DNA from: Costus lasius
Taxonomy: Eukaryota; Streptophyta; Magnoliopsida; Zingiberales; Costaceae
Length of the DNA stretch: 64,000 nt
Assembly (NCBI GenBank): GCA_027563935.2
Contig: JANVAS020000203.1
Span: 5,084,001-5,148,000 of the forward strand
Reading direction: 5' to 3'
Shown here: in pieces, positions 42,698 to 53,968 of the stretch
How positions within the stretch are numbered: position 1 is the stretch's first letter
Layout: every line of letters starts with the position of its first letter
The notes under the pieces: generated by a model
Database searches by the model: none
What the model was told of the DNA's origin: nothing
The model's input: only the letters and a program-made list of their open reading frames with translations
Position numbers and translations under genes: made by a program

Positions 42698-44275
42698 TGA
42701 TGACACGAAAATTTATAGTGTATTTTGTGTCATTTGATAGATTTTTTTGTGTCATATTCACGCTCATTTGCTTATTTTCATGTTTTATTTGCCAAATATT
42801 GCGAAATCTATACTTTTTCTGATTTTTGATCATTTTCAGATAAAAAGATATTATTTTAAGGCGTTTTCAAGCAATCCAAATACATAGACAAGTTCCTATC
42901 ATCATGAGAAGATTACATGTCAAATTTCACATAAATTGGAGCTTCAGAAAGCATTAAGGCATTGCCGTAATAGAAATTACGACCGTAATTATGTTCCTGG
43001 CAGCCGATTTTCTCAGTTTTATTAAAGCCCGATTTTTGCATTGATGATTGCGGACGATTTAGACCACCAATTCAAAATTCATAAAAAGGAGAATACTCTA
43101 GAGAAGAAGGGAAACATCATCGCATCGAAAGCCCTAATTTTGATCAGCGTTGGAGGGAGAAATCGCCATATTCACTACTGCCCTAGGTTTCACCACCAGG
43201 AAGCGTATAGAGCATCACCGGCCGTGAAATTTGAAGGGAAGCTACGCTTGGGGGAGGAGAACATACTCCAGAAGTTCCAGAGTGAAAGGAGATCGATCGG
43301 AGGAGAAATCAAAGAAAGAAGCATCGCCTGCACTGTTCACACACTAAATTACGGCTAGAATTTTCATTACAGCCCTGTGTTAAGTAAAAATTCCTCTCTC
43401 TCATCGATTTTTGATCATTCTAAACTATGGATTACGTAATTCTCAAACCATGCTAGCTTAAACACTTTTTGGGACATGGGGGTGTAATCCCCTTAATTGT
43501 GTTATGACTAGATAATCCTTATTTCGTCAGGGAACTTTTGTTATGATAATTTTGCTTAAGTGATGATTGCCTTTAATTCTTTCTAGTTTCATATTATCAG
43601 CATGTATTGGAGTTTTTGCAATATGGACCGAAAGGTGACATGCAAAACTTGGAACCCTAGAATCATGATTTAGGAGCTCATCATAAGAAATTAGGTTTGT
43701 TCTTATTTCTAGATTTTAGAAGTTTATTTGCCTCGTTGATAATTCTGATATAGGAAGAATTATTGAATTAAATATGAAGATATTGTAAGAAATTAAGTAT
43801 CGGATCGTTGGAGAACCTTAAGTAGAACCTGTGAAACTAAAGTATGAAAGTATTTAGTTTTCACTTGAGATGATTGACTTAGAGATTAGATGCACGAAAG
43901 TGATATTTGATTTCTTTGTCAATGATTTACTTATCTTTATCATTGAATTAATCTTGTGCGAAAGTGATGATTGATTCTTTGTAAATTGTCTGTGCGAAAG
44001 CGAGATAATTTCTTTAAAAAGTAAATTATATCTTTATCATAATAAAAATGGACTGACGAAGCGCTTATTTCCTTCTAGTGATAGAAATTAAGGTAGATGA
44101 AACCATAGTCTTAGCTTTTCTCTCTCTGATTTCGTGTTCTTTCCGAATTTTACTTACATCACATTCGATTGCCTAGCTAATAAGAAATCAATTCTTTGGT
44201 ACTTAGCAAACGAGGTTTATGTGGTTCGATATCTTAATTATTACTTCGAGCATCCGTGCACTTGTGGACACAACA
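42698..44275 (+). repeat. 5' LTR of Gyp-E3 (1578 bp)
   Basis: Starts TGATGACACGAAAAT, ends GGACACAACA next to the PBS. It is shorter than the Gyp-E1 and Gyp-E2 LTRs, mainly because only about one unit of the palindrome array is left (ACGACCGTAATT, about 42965-42990). TGCACGAAAGTGAT-type motifs recur at 43890-44000. Confidence 0.85.
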
Positions 44276-44281
44276 AGTTTT

Positions 44282-44298
44282 TGGCGCCGTTGCCGGGA
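44282..44298 (+). other. Primer-binding site of Gyp-E3
   Basis: TGGCGCCGTTGCCGGGA, the same type as in Gyp-E1, six bases after the LTR end. Confidence 0.8.
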
Positions 44299-44465
44299 AC
44301 TTTAGTTTTTGTTAATATTGAAAATATTGAGAGAATTACTAGACTAGGTTTTATTTTATTTTTTTGTTTTTTTTATTTTTCTTTAGGAATATTCTGAATC
44401 TAAGATTAATTCTGCTTTCTATACTTTTCTACATATTTTGAGTTATTTGATCTATCTACTAGTGC

Positions 44466-47400
44466 ATGCACAAGAATCTTTGATCAGGACCTCTAGTTCC
44501 CCTGGACTCTGAGATTAACAAAACTCTTAGAGTGCACAAGAAATTCAGATTTGAAGAAAGGCAGGAAGAAGAGATTGTCATGGCAGACAGAAGATCACTT
44601 AGGGACTACGTAGCCCCTAATTCACAGGAGATACATTCTAGCATTGCTAAACCAGCGATAGAGACTAATAACTTTGAAATCAAGCCTGCTTTCCTATCTA
44701 TGATCCAGCAAAATCAGTTTGGAGGAACTCCACTAGAAGATCCTAATCAATATCTTGCTTATTTTCTTGAATTATGTGATACTATTAAAATTAATGGTAT
44801 TCCCAGTGATGCACTAAAAATTAGACTATTTCCTTTTTCTCTTAGGGACCACGCACGCTCTTGGCTTCAGTCTCAACCTATCGGTACCTTCACCACATGG
44901 GATCAATTGTCTAATGCTTTTTTGATGAAGTACTTTCCACCCAGCAAGACGATCCAGTTAAGGAACCAGATAACTAGTTTTACACAGCGGGATGGCGAGT
45001 CTTTTAGCGAGGCATGACAGCGTTTCAACGAGTTGCAGCAGAAGTGTCCTCACAATGGCCTTGAGAAATGGGTTTTAATTCATACATTTTATAATAGTTT
45101 ACTTTATAATACCCGTCTGACTGTTGATGCTGCTGCAGGAGGAGTGATGCTAGGGGGAAGCATGATACAAAATACTGATTTAAATTTTGATTATTTGTTT
45201 TTTTATTTTTTACATAATAAATATCAAGTTTCATGAAACATCATAATTAAGGAGACTGGCAGAATTTCAAGGCTAGAAACAACACTACAGAGGATAATCA
45301 TTTAGGAAAAGTTTCTATGCCTTGTAGGAAAATCCATAGATCCAAAATTCGAATCGATTAAGCCAAGATGTAGGGCAAAACTAGTTCTTTTGAAACACAT
45401 AAAAATTAGACAGTAAGGAGCTGTGAGGCATGTAGAATATCTGCAACAATATAGCTATTCAGATTGGTAAGTTAAAATTGCACAGGAATGCTTGAGATTG
45501 CAAATTTTGCAATGCCTGCTAGATTGAGCCGTTGAACTTAGGCTTGCATCAACTAGTCCAAATGAAAGTACAAGATGTGTGCTTCATTATCTGACCAAAG
45601 TTCAAGATCATTGTTGCACTGCTTACTTAAAGTAGCTACAAAGAAAAGGCTAATCAATTTAACTGATCAAACAGTTGCAGAATTTGTATCAATCTTCAAA
45701 AGTTATATGGCCTCCTTGGTTGATCTGATTGATCTGAGTTTCTCCCAACTAATCCAGATGGTAGATCAAGATTTGTTCATTTTAATAGCATCAAAATCTA
45801 GAGGTTGAGGCATGTCCGAGCATATTAAATCCCTGTGAGAATAAGCTTAATCAGATTATATTTGAGCAAAACATAACATAGGATGCAGAGAGATCTATAA
45901 ACAGGGGGAAGTTGCATCGAGAGCAGGGATCGTCGGCGTTTGTCCGGTGGTGCACGATCGCCAGACCTGTTAAGACTGGAGGTCCTTATGATGACGGCGA
46001 AGAGTTGGCCGGAGTTTGGAGACGGATGGTGGTTGGTCGGAGGAGAATGACGGTGAATGGCGGATCTAGGGCAGAAACGGGGCAGAAACAGGGGTTTTGG
46101 TCAGCCGTTCGATTCTGGCAATCGGTGAGGGATGGGTAGATGCCGACGGCTGAAGCTTCTTCAGGGGATGGACGAGTGGTGGCCGAAGTCTCGTGGATAT
46201 CTGGCCTGTGGATCGGCGGCGGTGAACTCGGAAAGTTTCAAAAATCTAGGTTTGATTGCAGGCATAACAGAGGAGAAGTTTAGAGGAGGGAGGAGGTGGT
46301 AGAGAAGAGAGGAAGAGGGAGGGGCTTGGCCCTAGAAGGAGGAGAGGAGAAGAACAAGGTGCCCAACACCTAGAGAAGAGGGACGGAGAACATCGGATAG
46401 AGGACGAAAAACCATTTCCATTCGACAATATGCGTTTACAAGGATGCGTGCGAGAGTTACATATAGGAGAAGTTTGTGAACGTTGAAGCTTGGAGACGTT
46501 GATGTTTCCTTCTTTGAGCGGCTATAGAGATGGCATTGCAGCTTTCCTCCTTCGATTGCTGTAGAGAAACATTTCACCTTCCTTGTGAGGTACGAAGGGG
46601 AGATGTTGAAGCTTCCATGCTTGCAAATGTGGGCTGGTGCTTGATGAACTTCTTGATTCGTGTGATCGTTGGATTAGATCCCTTGATGTTGATTTGGAGT
46701 TGGCACAAATGGCATGGCTGGATTGGCTGAGTTGTGGAGAGTATGAGACACCTTCTTATTTGAAAGTGAGCTTAAAGTTTCTTAAGCATCACTTGCAATG
46801 CTTGAGGTAGTTCTTTCCCAATTACTGTGCTAGCATTAGGATTGAGCTTGCTAATTTATTCGAGATCTTCCAGGCCCTTGACTATGGTACTCGTAGACTC
46901 CATTTGTGCCTTCTTGGCCTGTGGTTTCTGCCTCCATCAAGGAGCCCTCATCAACAAGACCATTAATGATGCTTTCACTTTGCTTGAGGAGATGGCGCTG
47001 AACCACAATCAGTGGACTATAGAGAGAGGAGTGATATATCGGCCTCCTCATGGTAAGAATGAAAATGATAACTGGCGCACTTTGGTTGAAAAGGTAGATT
47101 CTTTGTGCAATAGGTTTGATTCTTTTCAAATGCAAACTGCTGTAGTTTCATCTTCTGTTATCTGTGAAATTTGTGGTAATCATGGGCATTATTCTGAGGA
47201 GTGTAAAGTTATTGCTGATCAGTGTATAGAACATGTGAATGCTATAGGAGGATATAATCAAGGTAGACAAAATAATGATCCCTATTCTAACACTTATAAC
47301 CCTGAATGGAGGAATCATCCAAATCTATCTTGGAAAGGTAGTAATAATGTAAGGGGACAGAATGAGGAAAGAGGACACCAATAGAGAAACCAAAATCAAA

Positions 47401-47922
47401 ATCAGCCCCAGAACTCTAGTATAGAGTTCATGCTTGAAAAATTTTTGGCCAATCAAAATCAGCTCATGACATATCAGAGTAAGGAAATTGAGGATCTTAA
47501 GGGAATAGTTAATCAGCTTACTTCCCAGGTAGGATCTTTGACTGCACATAATAAAATTATAGAGAACCAGATAGTACAACAAGCTAGCACATCCTATAGA
47601 CCCCTAGGGAAATTGCCTGCTAAACCTGAACCAAACCCGAGGGAGCATTGTAATGCTATCACTACTAGGAGTGAGAAGTAATTAGATGAACCAAGGGGTA
47701 GATTAGATGATAAGGAGGAAGAGCCCAACATAGAACATAGCAGTGAACCGGGCTTGGGAACACAACCTGCTCATGTGCAGTCCCATGCTAGTTCACCATC
47801 TCATAAGGGTGATGAACCTAAAGGTAAAGAGCCATGTCAGATTGATGTTTCTTGACCTAGTTCACCAGCACCTTACAAGGCACCTATACCTTTTCTCCAG
47901 AGACTAGTGCAAGCCAAGTTAG
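44466..47922 (+). pseudogene. Gyp-E3 gag, five in-frame stops and a solo LTR
   Basis: One frame from an ATG at 44466, interrupted by the 1795-bp solo LTR; insert plus TSD is 1800 bp, so the frame is kept. Capsid part: MADRRSLRDYVAPN, FEIKPAFLSMIQQNQFGG, FPFSLRDHARSWLQSQP. Zinc knuckle: CEICGNHGHYSEEC. A coiled-coil-like segment follows (YQSKEIEDLKGIVNQLTSQ). Stops: TGA at 44481 (Arg in Gyp-E1), TGA at 45015 (Trp in relatives), TAG at 47383 (Gln), TAA at 47681 (Gln in Gyp-E1) and TGA at about 47854. All are single transitions and there is no frameshift. The end is set by the Gyp-E4 LTR at 47923. Confidence 0.85.
45145..46939. mobile_element. Solo LTR in Gyp-E3 gag (1795 bp)
   Basis: Ends TGATGCTAGG and CTCCATCA (TGATG/CATCA tips), flanked by AGGAG at 45140-45144 and 46940-46944. 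Removal gives a continuous gag frame (GGA-GGA-GCC-CTC-ATC). The middle (45900-46200) is GC-rich. No pol is present. Family and orientation unknown. Confidence 0.82.
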
Positions 47923-48998
47923 TGTTGTGATCCGAAAGGACACACTTATAAATACAAGTAGGTAGACTTATTTCAGGTGTCGCGGCCAAAACCTAAGTGT
48001 TGGCGTACATGGCTATTGTCACTCCCTGACACGGCTCCAAAAACTTGTTGTCCCTAAACTTGGAGTGTCCACAAGTGCACGGATACTCGAAGTAATAAAG
48101 AAAAAATATCGATCCCACAGAGACCTTATTGTTAAGTATCAAATAATTATTTTCTTACTAGCTAAGCAAATTGAATATGATGCAAGTGAAAAATCGATAA
48201 ACACACGGGAAAATAATTAGAGAGATAAACTAGGACTAGGGTTTCATCCACCTTAATTTCAATGATTAGAAATAAATAAAAGGTCGTCAGACTAATTTTA
48301 TTATGATAAAGACTTAATTTACTTCATAAAGGGATCATCTCACTTTCGTGCAGACAATCATGCAAGGACCAATCCTCGCTTTCGCGCAAGATCTATCCCA
48401 ACGCTGAAGATAAGTAAATCATCAATCAAAGAATTCAAAGATCACTTTCGTGCATCCGAATTCTAAGTTGATTGTCTCAAGTGGAATCTCAAGGATCACT
48501 TTCGTGCATCTAAGACTCAACACAAGTTCTACTTATGGTTTTCCAACAGACCGGTACTCACTTTCATGCAATACCTATCAATGTTTATTACAATAACTCA
48601 ACCCTAGATTCAAATTATCTATCATGGCAATAATATCACTAAAATCAAATAATAAGAACTAACCTAAGAAAGTTCCTATCATGCAATTCTAGGGTTCCAA
48701 GTTCTCAAGCAAGTCACCTTTCGGTCCTTATTGCGAGAACTCTAAAACATGAATAATAACATCAATCTACGGAGAATCAAAGTACAATTATTCACATAAG
48801 TAAAATTATCATCATAACACTATTCTGACGAAGGTAAAAGTTATCTAATCATTAAGAAACCAAAGGAGATTACTCCCCCATGTCCCAAAGAGTGTTTAAG
48901 CTTGTATGGAAGAAGAAATACAATAATCCATTATTTAGAACGATTAGAAAACGAAAAGAAGGGAGAAATAACGTTACAACATGGCTGTATCAAAAACT
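47923..48998 (-). repeat. Gyp-E4: rearranged gypsy LTR fragment
   Basis: Starts TGTTGTGATCCG like the Gyp-E2 LTR (48999), then carries about 130 bp including CACGGCTCCAAAAACT, which resembles a decayed PBS border. It continues as an ordinary LTR of this family from 48051 (GTCCACAAGTGCACGGAT) to about 48987, where Gyp-E2 begins. Six CACTTTCGTGCA-type motifs lie at 48350-48570. Candidate left TSD: GTTAG (47918-47922). Confidence 0.6.
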
Positions 48999-49368
48999 TG
49001 TTGTGATCCGGAATGACACACTTATGATTACAAGTAGGTAGACTTGTTTTAGGTGTCGCGGCCAAATTGAGTACCGAATAATTGATTTCTTACTATCTAG
49101 GCAATCGAAATGGTGAAAACGGGCAATCGAAAACAAAAATGGAAATATCAGAGAGAAAAGCTGGGACTAAGGTTTCATTCACTTTAATTTCTATGACTAG
49201 ATATGAATAATGATTTCGTCAGTTTAATTTCAATATGATAAAGATGTAATTTACTTAATAAAATGATTGTCTCACTTTCGTGCAGACAACCATGCAAGGA
49301 TCAATCCTCGCTTTCGCGCAAGATTAGTCCCAATGCTGAAGATAAGTAACTCATCAAACATAGAACTC

Positions 49369-49476
49369 AAGGATCACTTTCGTGCATCCGAATTCTAGGT
49401 TGATAATCTCTAGTGGAATTTCAAGGATCACTTTCGTGCATCCGAATTCTAGGTTGATAATCTCTAGTGGAATTTC
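49369..49476. repeat. 54-bp tandem duplication with TTTCGTGCATCC motif
   Basis: Two exact-looking copies beginning AAGGATCACTTTCGTGCATC, plus the start of a third. Each carries the CACTTTCGTGCA motif that recurs through these LTRs. Confidence 0.85.
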
Positions 49477-50339
49477 AAGGATCACTTTCGTGCATCCGAG
49501 TCTCGACACTAGTTTTACTCATGGTTCTCTAACGTTCCGATCCTTGCTTTCACACAAGATCTCCACGTTTGATAATTTAGACTCGATCTTTAGATTCATA
49601 TCATTATCATGGCAATTAATCTACTAGAATCAAACAAATAAGAACTAACCTAAGAGGGTTCCTAACATGCAATTCTAGGGTTCCAAGTTCTCAAGCAAAT
49701 TACTTTTCAGTCTATTGCGAAAACTCTAAAACATGCATAATAATATGATCTAAAAAGAGTCTAAGAACAATTACCTCATGAGTAAAATCATCATGCTAAG
49801 ATTAAACGTGACGAAATAATGGAAGAATAGTTATCTAGTCATTAAAAATCAAGTGAATTACTCCCCCATGTCCCAAAATAAGTTTAAGCTATCATAGAGG
49901 GAAGATTACAATAATCCATGTTGAAGGAAATTGAAAGGGAGAAGAAAGAGAAATTACAGTACGGCCGTAAAGAAGTTTACGACCGTAATTTGGGGCGAAC
50001 AGTGGCGGCGCTCTATTTTCTGGTGATTTATCCTCCGTCTGGTCTCCTTTCATGCTGAAACTTTTGGGACACCTTTTCCTCCTCTATGCGTATCTTCCAC
50101 TCAAGTTCACGTCCAAAGATACCCTGTACACTTCCTGGCGGTGAACCCTAGGGTGGACGCATGAAACTCAATTTCTCTCTGTGTGGTAGACAAAAATTAG
50201 GGCTTTCGGTCTCTTTGTCTTCATCTCGGCAAAAGCTCCAGTATTCCTTCTTACAGCAAGGTGTTTAATGTCCTGGATCGATCACAATCTTCTCCACAAG
50301 AATCAGTTTCGGAGTTGATCGGGAAAATCGGGAGCTACT

Positions 50340-50740
50340 TTGTAATTACGGCCGTAATGAAGTTTATGTTAGTGCCGTAATCTGGACAATGATCTCTCTG
50401 GTCAAAATCTTCTGGCATTACGGTACTGTGAAGTGCTTTACGGTAGTGCCGTAATGTGAACAATATCTTCGGGTGAAAAATCAACCCAAATTACGGTACC
50501 CTAATTGAGTTTACGGCAGTGCCGTAATATTCATCCAATCTCTGCCCGAAAACTCGTTGAAATACGGCACCGTAAAGATATTTACGGTGTTGCCGTAATT
50601 ACATGAACTTCTCTGCCTGGAAAAATGCCAAATTACGGCACTGTAAAGATTATTTCGGTAGTGCCGTAATTTTGCTCTGCGCATGCAGTCAAATTACGGT
50701 ACCGTAAAAACCATAATGGGGGTGTCGTAATTTGCTCTGA
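50340..50740. repeat. Palindrome array in the Gyp-E2 LTR
   Basis: Repeated TTACGGTACCGTAA-type and TTACGGTAGTGCCGTAAT-type palindromes in pairs, as in Gyp-E1, although the spacers have diverged strongly. Confidence 0.82.
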
Positions 50741-50985
50741 AGCACCAATTCTTCTGAAATTTGCTGTGTGATCTCTTCTTGATGTTGTGAATTCAATTAT
50801 GCATCTAGATTGCTCAAAATCGACTGAAAAACAAGCCTTTTTAACCTGAAAATCATCTAAAATAGAAAAGAGTGTAGATTCTGCAAATATTGATAAAAAG
50901 GCATAAAAATAAGCAAAGTCTATGAATATGACACAAAAATACTAATGAAATGATATGAAATTTTCTATAAATTTCGGTGTCATCA

Positions 50986-52263
50986 AATACATAAGGCTCA
51001 AACTTTGCTTGTCCTCAAGCAAAAACCAAAAATCTTCAAAAGTTGGTCATAGGCATAGACTTTCTCATGGAAAATAAATTTCTAACATATAATCACTAAT
51101 GAAAACTTCTCATCAAATGAATCATAAAATTTTAAACAGATATATCATCTTCTAAATCCAATTCTTAAGATCCACAATTTAGTTAAATAAAATTTCGCAA
51201 CTCGCATAAAAGAAAGAATTTCAATCTCAAGACTTCATCCAATTTTCAGTTTAAATTTATTGTACTTTTGTCTACAGGAATAGGATATCCAAAATCTTTT
51301 TCCACTCAATTCTCTCTCTTTTTTTTCCTTTTTGGATGGCATGTACCCACATAGATACATACGTTTTATTTCTTTTCTGCATCATTCACATTCTCTAACT
51401 CGATTACCACCTTTTTTCTAGTGACGAGGTTAGAGTTTATTGACCACATAGTCAATGTAATAGAACTCATGTCTTTTTAGTAGAAAGAATTTTACTAAGA
51501 CAGCGGGGTTAACGTGAATCGATTCCTCTCATCATTTTTTCCTCTTTTTTTTTCACACTTCAACTCATGACCTTTGGTACCACTATCAATTTTACACAGT
51601 GCCAAGTAGGGGAGTCACTCACTATTTTTGTGGATTTTGGACTCTTTCTTCCCAACAATTAGTAAAATAAACAAAACCTCAATCAAATTCATCTATTGAC
51701 ATCAATTCTAAATTTCATACTCATATGCTAATTTTATTCAAAGAAATGGCTTCACTTTCAAATTAAATTATTCAAACAACATATCTCCCTAAAAATCTCA
51801 CTCATCAATCAATGAAAAATTTCAAGAAGAGATATGTGTGAGAGAAATAAATTTGACATGATAGGTCTAATTCTAATCTCAATTTTGAATTTACTCATTA
51901 ACATCAATCATCAACAAGTCATATACAATAATCTCAAAAGTAGATCAAGGCCACAAATCAATCATATCAATCAAAATATCATCACGTAGATAAAAAATGA
52001 AGTAGTGGTGGCAGACACAAAAACATGAGTCAACGATGAAATACAAAAGGTGAAAGGAAGGGAATACTTACAAAATTCTACCAATCCTTTTTACCGGGTA
52101 TTCTTTCTCTTCTCCTCTCTCTCTTTCTTATTCAAAAATAAAAATTAATTCTAAGATAAAACTAAGGAAGTGAACTAAAGTTAGAAAGCTTGGGTTGCCT
52201 CCCAAGAAGCGCTAATTTAAAGGTCATTAGCTTGACCCTTTTGCTCTCGGATTTGATCGTGGT
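50986..52263 (-). other. 3' noncoding tail of Gyp-E2
   Basis: Conserved with 16790-18000 of Gyp-E1 (ACATAAGGCTCAAAC, GTGCCAAGTAGGGGAG). Contains the CTTGGGTTGCCTCCCAAG hairpin at about 52190-52207. No ORF. Confidence 0.65.
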
Positions 52264-53120
52264 TCATCTAAGTAAAAACTCTCCTTTTTTTTCAATTTGC
52301 TCTTCTTGATAATAGTGCTTAAGCCTCTGACCATTAACCTTGAATTCTCCTATTTCTTCACTCCATATATCCACGGCTCCGTAAGGATAAACTTTCTTTA
52401 CCTGAAAAGGCCTAGACCATCGAGACTTAAGTTTTCTAGGAAAAAGTCTCAATCTATAATTGAATAAAAGAACAAAGTCACCTAGTTGGAAATCTCTCCT
52501 AAAAATATGTCGATTGTGCCATCTTTTGGTCCTCTCCTTGTAAATTTTTGCATTCTCATATGCAGAGAGTCTAATTTCATCTAGCTCATTTAATTGTAAT
52601 CTCTGTTTTTCCCCCGCATTCTTCAAGTTGAAATTCAGCATCATGATTGCCCAGTATGCCTTATGTTCAAGTTCTACAAGCAGGTGACATGATTTTCCAT
52701 AAATCAATTGAAATGGAGACATACCTATTGGTGTTTTGAAAGCAGTCCGGTAAGCCCACAAAGCATCATCAAGTTTGAATGCCCAATCTTTCCTAGTGTG
52801 TGACGCAGTCTTTTCTAAAATTCCCTTGATCTCTCTATTTGATATCTCCACTTGTCCACTTGTTTGAGGATGATAAGGTGTTGCCACTCTATGATTCACC
52901 CCATATTTTCTAAGTAAGGCTGAAAACTTGTGTTCTATGAAATGCGAGCCTTCATCACTGATTACTACCCGTGGGGTCCCATACCGTGGAAATATAATCT
53001 TTTTGAATAATTTAACAACAACTCTTGAATCATTGGTAGGTGAAGCAAGAGCTTTAACCCATTTTGAAACATAGTCAACTGCTACTAGAATGTACTTGTT
53101 ACCTCCTGAAGATGAGAAAG
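52264..53120 (-). pseudogene. Gyp-E2 integrase, C-terminal two thirds, truncated by Cop-B
   Basis: The frame begins inside the catalytic core ([20 protein letters not shown]) and is open to a stop at 52264. Visible: the second catalytic Asp in VISDEGSHF, the Glu in [12 protein letters not shown], and the C-terminal domain with [18 protein letters not shown] and ending FLLR. The stretch missing from Gyp-E1 between DFQ and QVKK is present. The N-terminal third and the rest of pol are separated by Cop-B. The same frame stays open into the Cop-B LTR, but that fusion is fortuitous. Confidence 0.85.
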
Positions 53121-53627
53121 TGTTGGGAAACCCCGTAGATATTTTACAAATTTTTAGAGTTTTATTGACATAAATACATAGCACAGTGGAAGAATATCCC
53201 TGAAACAGGCCAGTCCCAAAAACCCAGTGAAGATCGTCAAGCGAGAGAGTCGACACGATGAGATAGAAAATACCTTTAAGCAAGATGAGGCCGATGTCAA
53301 GGTAGGCGCCCAAGTGTGCGCCCTCTGCAGTCTCACACACACTGATGCCTCGAGCGTCTTCTTCCACGCCCGGTGCTAGCCTCGGGGAGAAGATCCAAGC
53401 CTTGGGAGAGCCCTCCAAGAGACTTGCGCCACCACCAAAGGGAGATGCACCAAGAACAAGGAGGAAGAAGGAGATGCCGCCAAGAACAAGTTCACCTTTC
53501 GCCAAGGAGAAGGGAAGATGAACACTTGCGGTTTGATGGCAAGGATGGAGCCACTCGCCCTCACTTGATCGCCCTCTCAATTGATCACGCCTTCAAGAGA
53601 AATTAGTGTGTTGAGAGGGGCGGCCAA

Positions 53628-53647
53628 GGTCTCTATTTATAGAGACC
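53628..53647 (-). promoter_or_regulatory. Palindromic TATA box in the Cop-B LTR
   Basis: GGTCTCTATTTATAGAGACC has 8-bp perfect arms around the TATA core. On the minus strand it reads CTATAAATAG at 53633-53642. Cop-G has TATATATA at the corresponding place (61999-62006). Confidence 0.6.
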
Positions 53648-53713
53648 ATAGGCAGTTTACTTGTGGCCTCAATTCAAACAAATTGGGTGGCTAGGAGAAG
53701 AAGTAGGAATTTA

Positions 53714-53968
53714 AATCCTAATCTAATTAGGACTCATGTGGGCGCCTTGATCATGTCCTAATCCTATTAGGATTTACATGGATGGTTTGATCAAGACTAG
53801 TCCTAATCCAATTAGGACTTAAGTGGGTGACTTGATCAAGTCCTAATTCAATTAGGACTCAAGGGGCGGTTTGATCAAGATTCAAATTAAGCTTTGAATC
53901 AAGTCCTAATACAATTAGGACTCTAATTTATTTATTTAATTAATTGAATCCTAATCCAATTAGGACTC
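53714..53968. repeat. Six GTCCTAAT..ATTAGGAC palindromes in the Cop-B LTR
   Basis: Units such as GTCCTAATCCAATTAGGAC occur six times at spacings of about 30-70 bp, with spacers sharing TTTGATCAAG. The same six-copy set is in Cop-G (62079-62333); it is absent from Cop-C. Confidence 0.85.

Larger units (their letters stand above)
42698..47922 (+). mobile_element. Gyp-E3: Athila-like gypsy element, plus strand, 5' part only
   Basis: 5' LTR, PBS and gag up to the start of the protease region (PIPFLQRLVQAKL), then cut at 47922 by a minus-strand gypsy LTR. The gag is homologous to Gyp-E1. It carries a solo LTR (45145-46939). The left flank TTGCT (42693-42697) is a candidate TSD. Confidence 0.85.
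48999..50985 (-). repeat. 3' LTR of Gyp-E2 (1987 bp)
   Basis: Runs from TGTTGTGATCCGG to GGTGTCATCA on the plus strand. It lacks the GTCCACAAGTGCACGG block found near the start of the other LTRs. The palindrome array is at 50340-50740; a 54-bp tandem duplication is at 49369-49476. Confidence 0.82.
48999..53120 (-). mobile_element. Gyp-E2: Athila-like gypsy element, 3' part
   Basis: 3' LTR (48999-50985), noncoding tail (50986-52263) and the integrase end (52264-53120), all minus strand. Cop-B is inserted in the integrase at 53120/53121. Compared with Gyp-E1 the env-like ORF is missing: 1.3 kb separates pol from the LTR instead of 3.7 kb. The upstream half of the element lies beyond Cop-B, outside the window. 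Confidence 0.82.

Noticed and set aside
49369..49480. CRISPR-like direct repeats
   Set aside because: Two adjacent 54-bp copies without unique spacers in a plant LTR; a plain tandem duplication.
52264..53580. 438-residue ORF joining LTR sequence to integrase
   Set aside because: The frame crosses the Cop-B/Gyp-E2 junction at 53120/53121. Only the part below 53121 is homologous to integrase; the N-terminal part is LTR read by chance.
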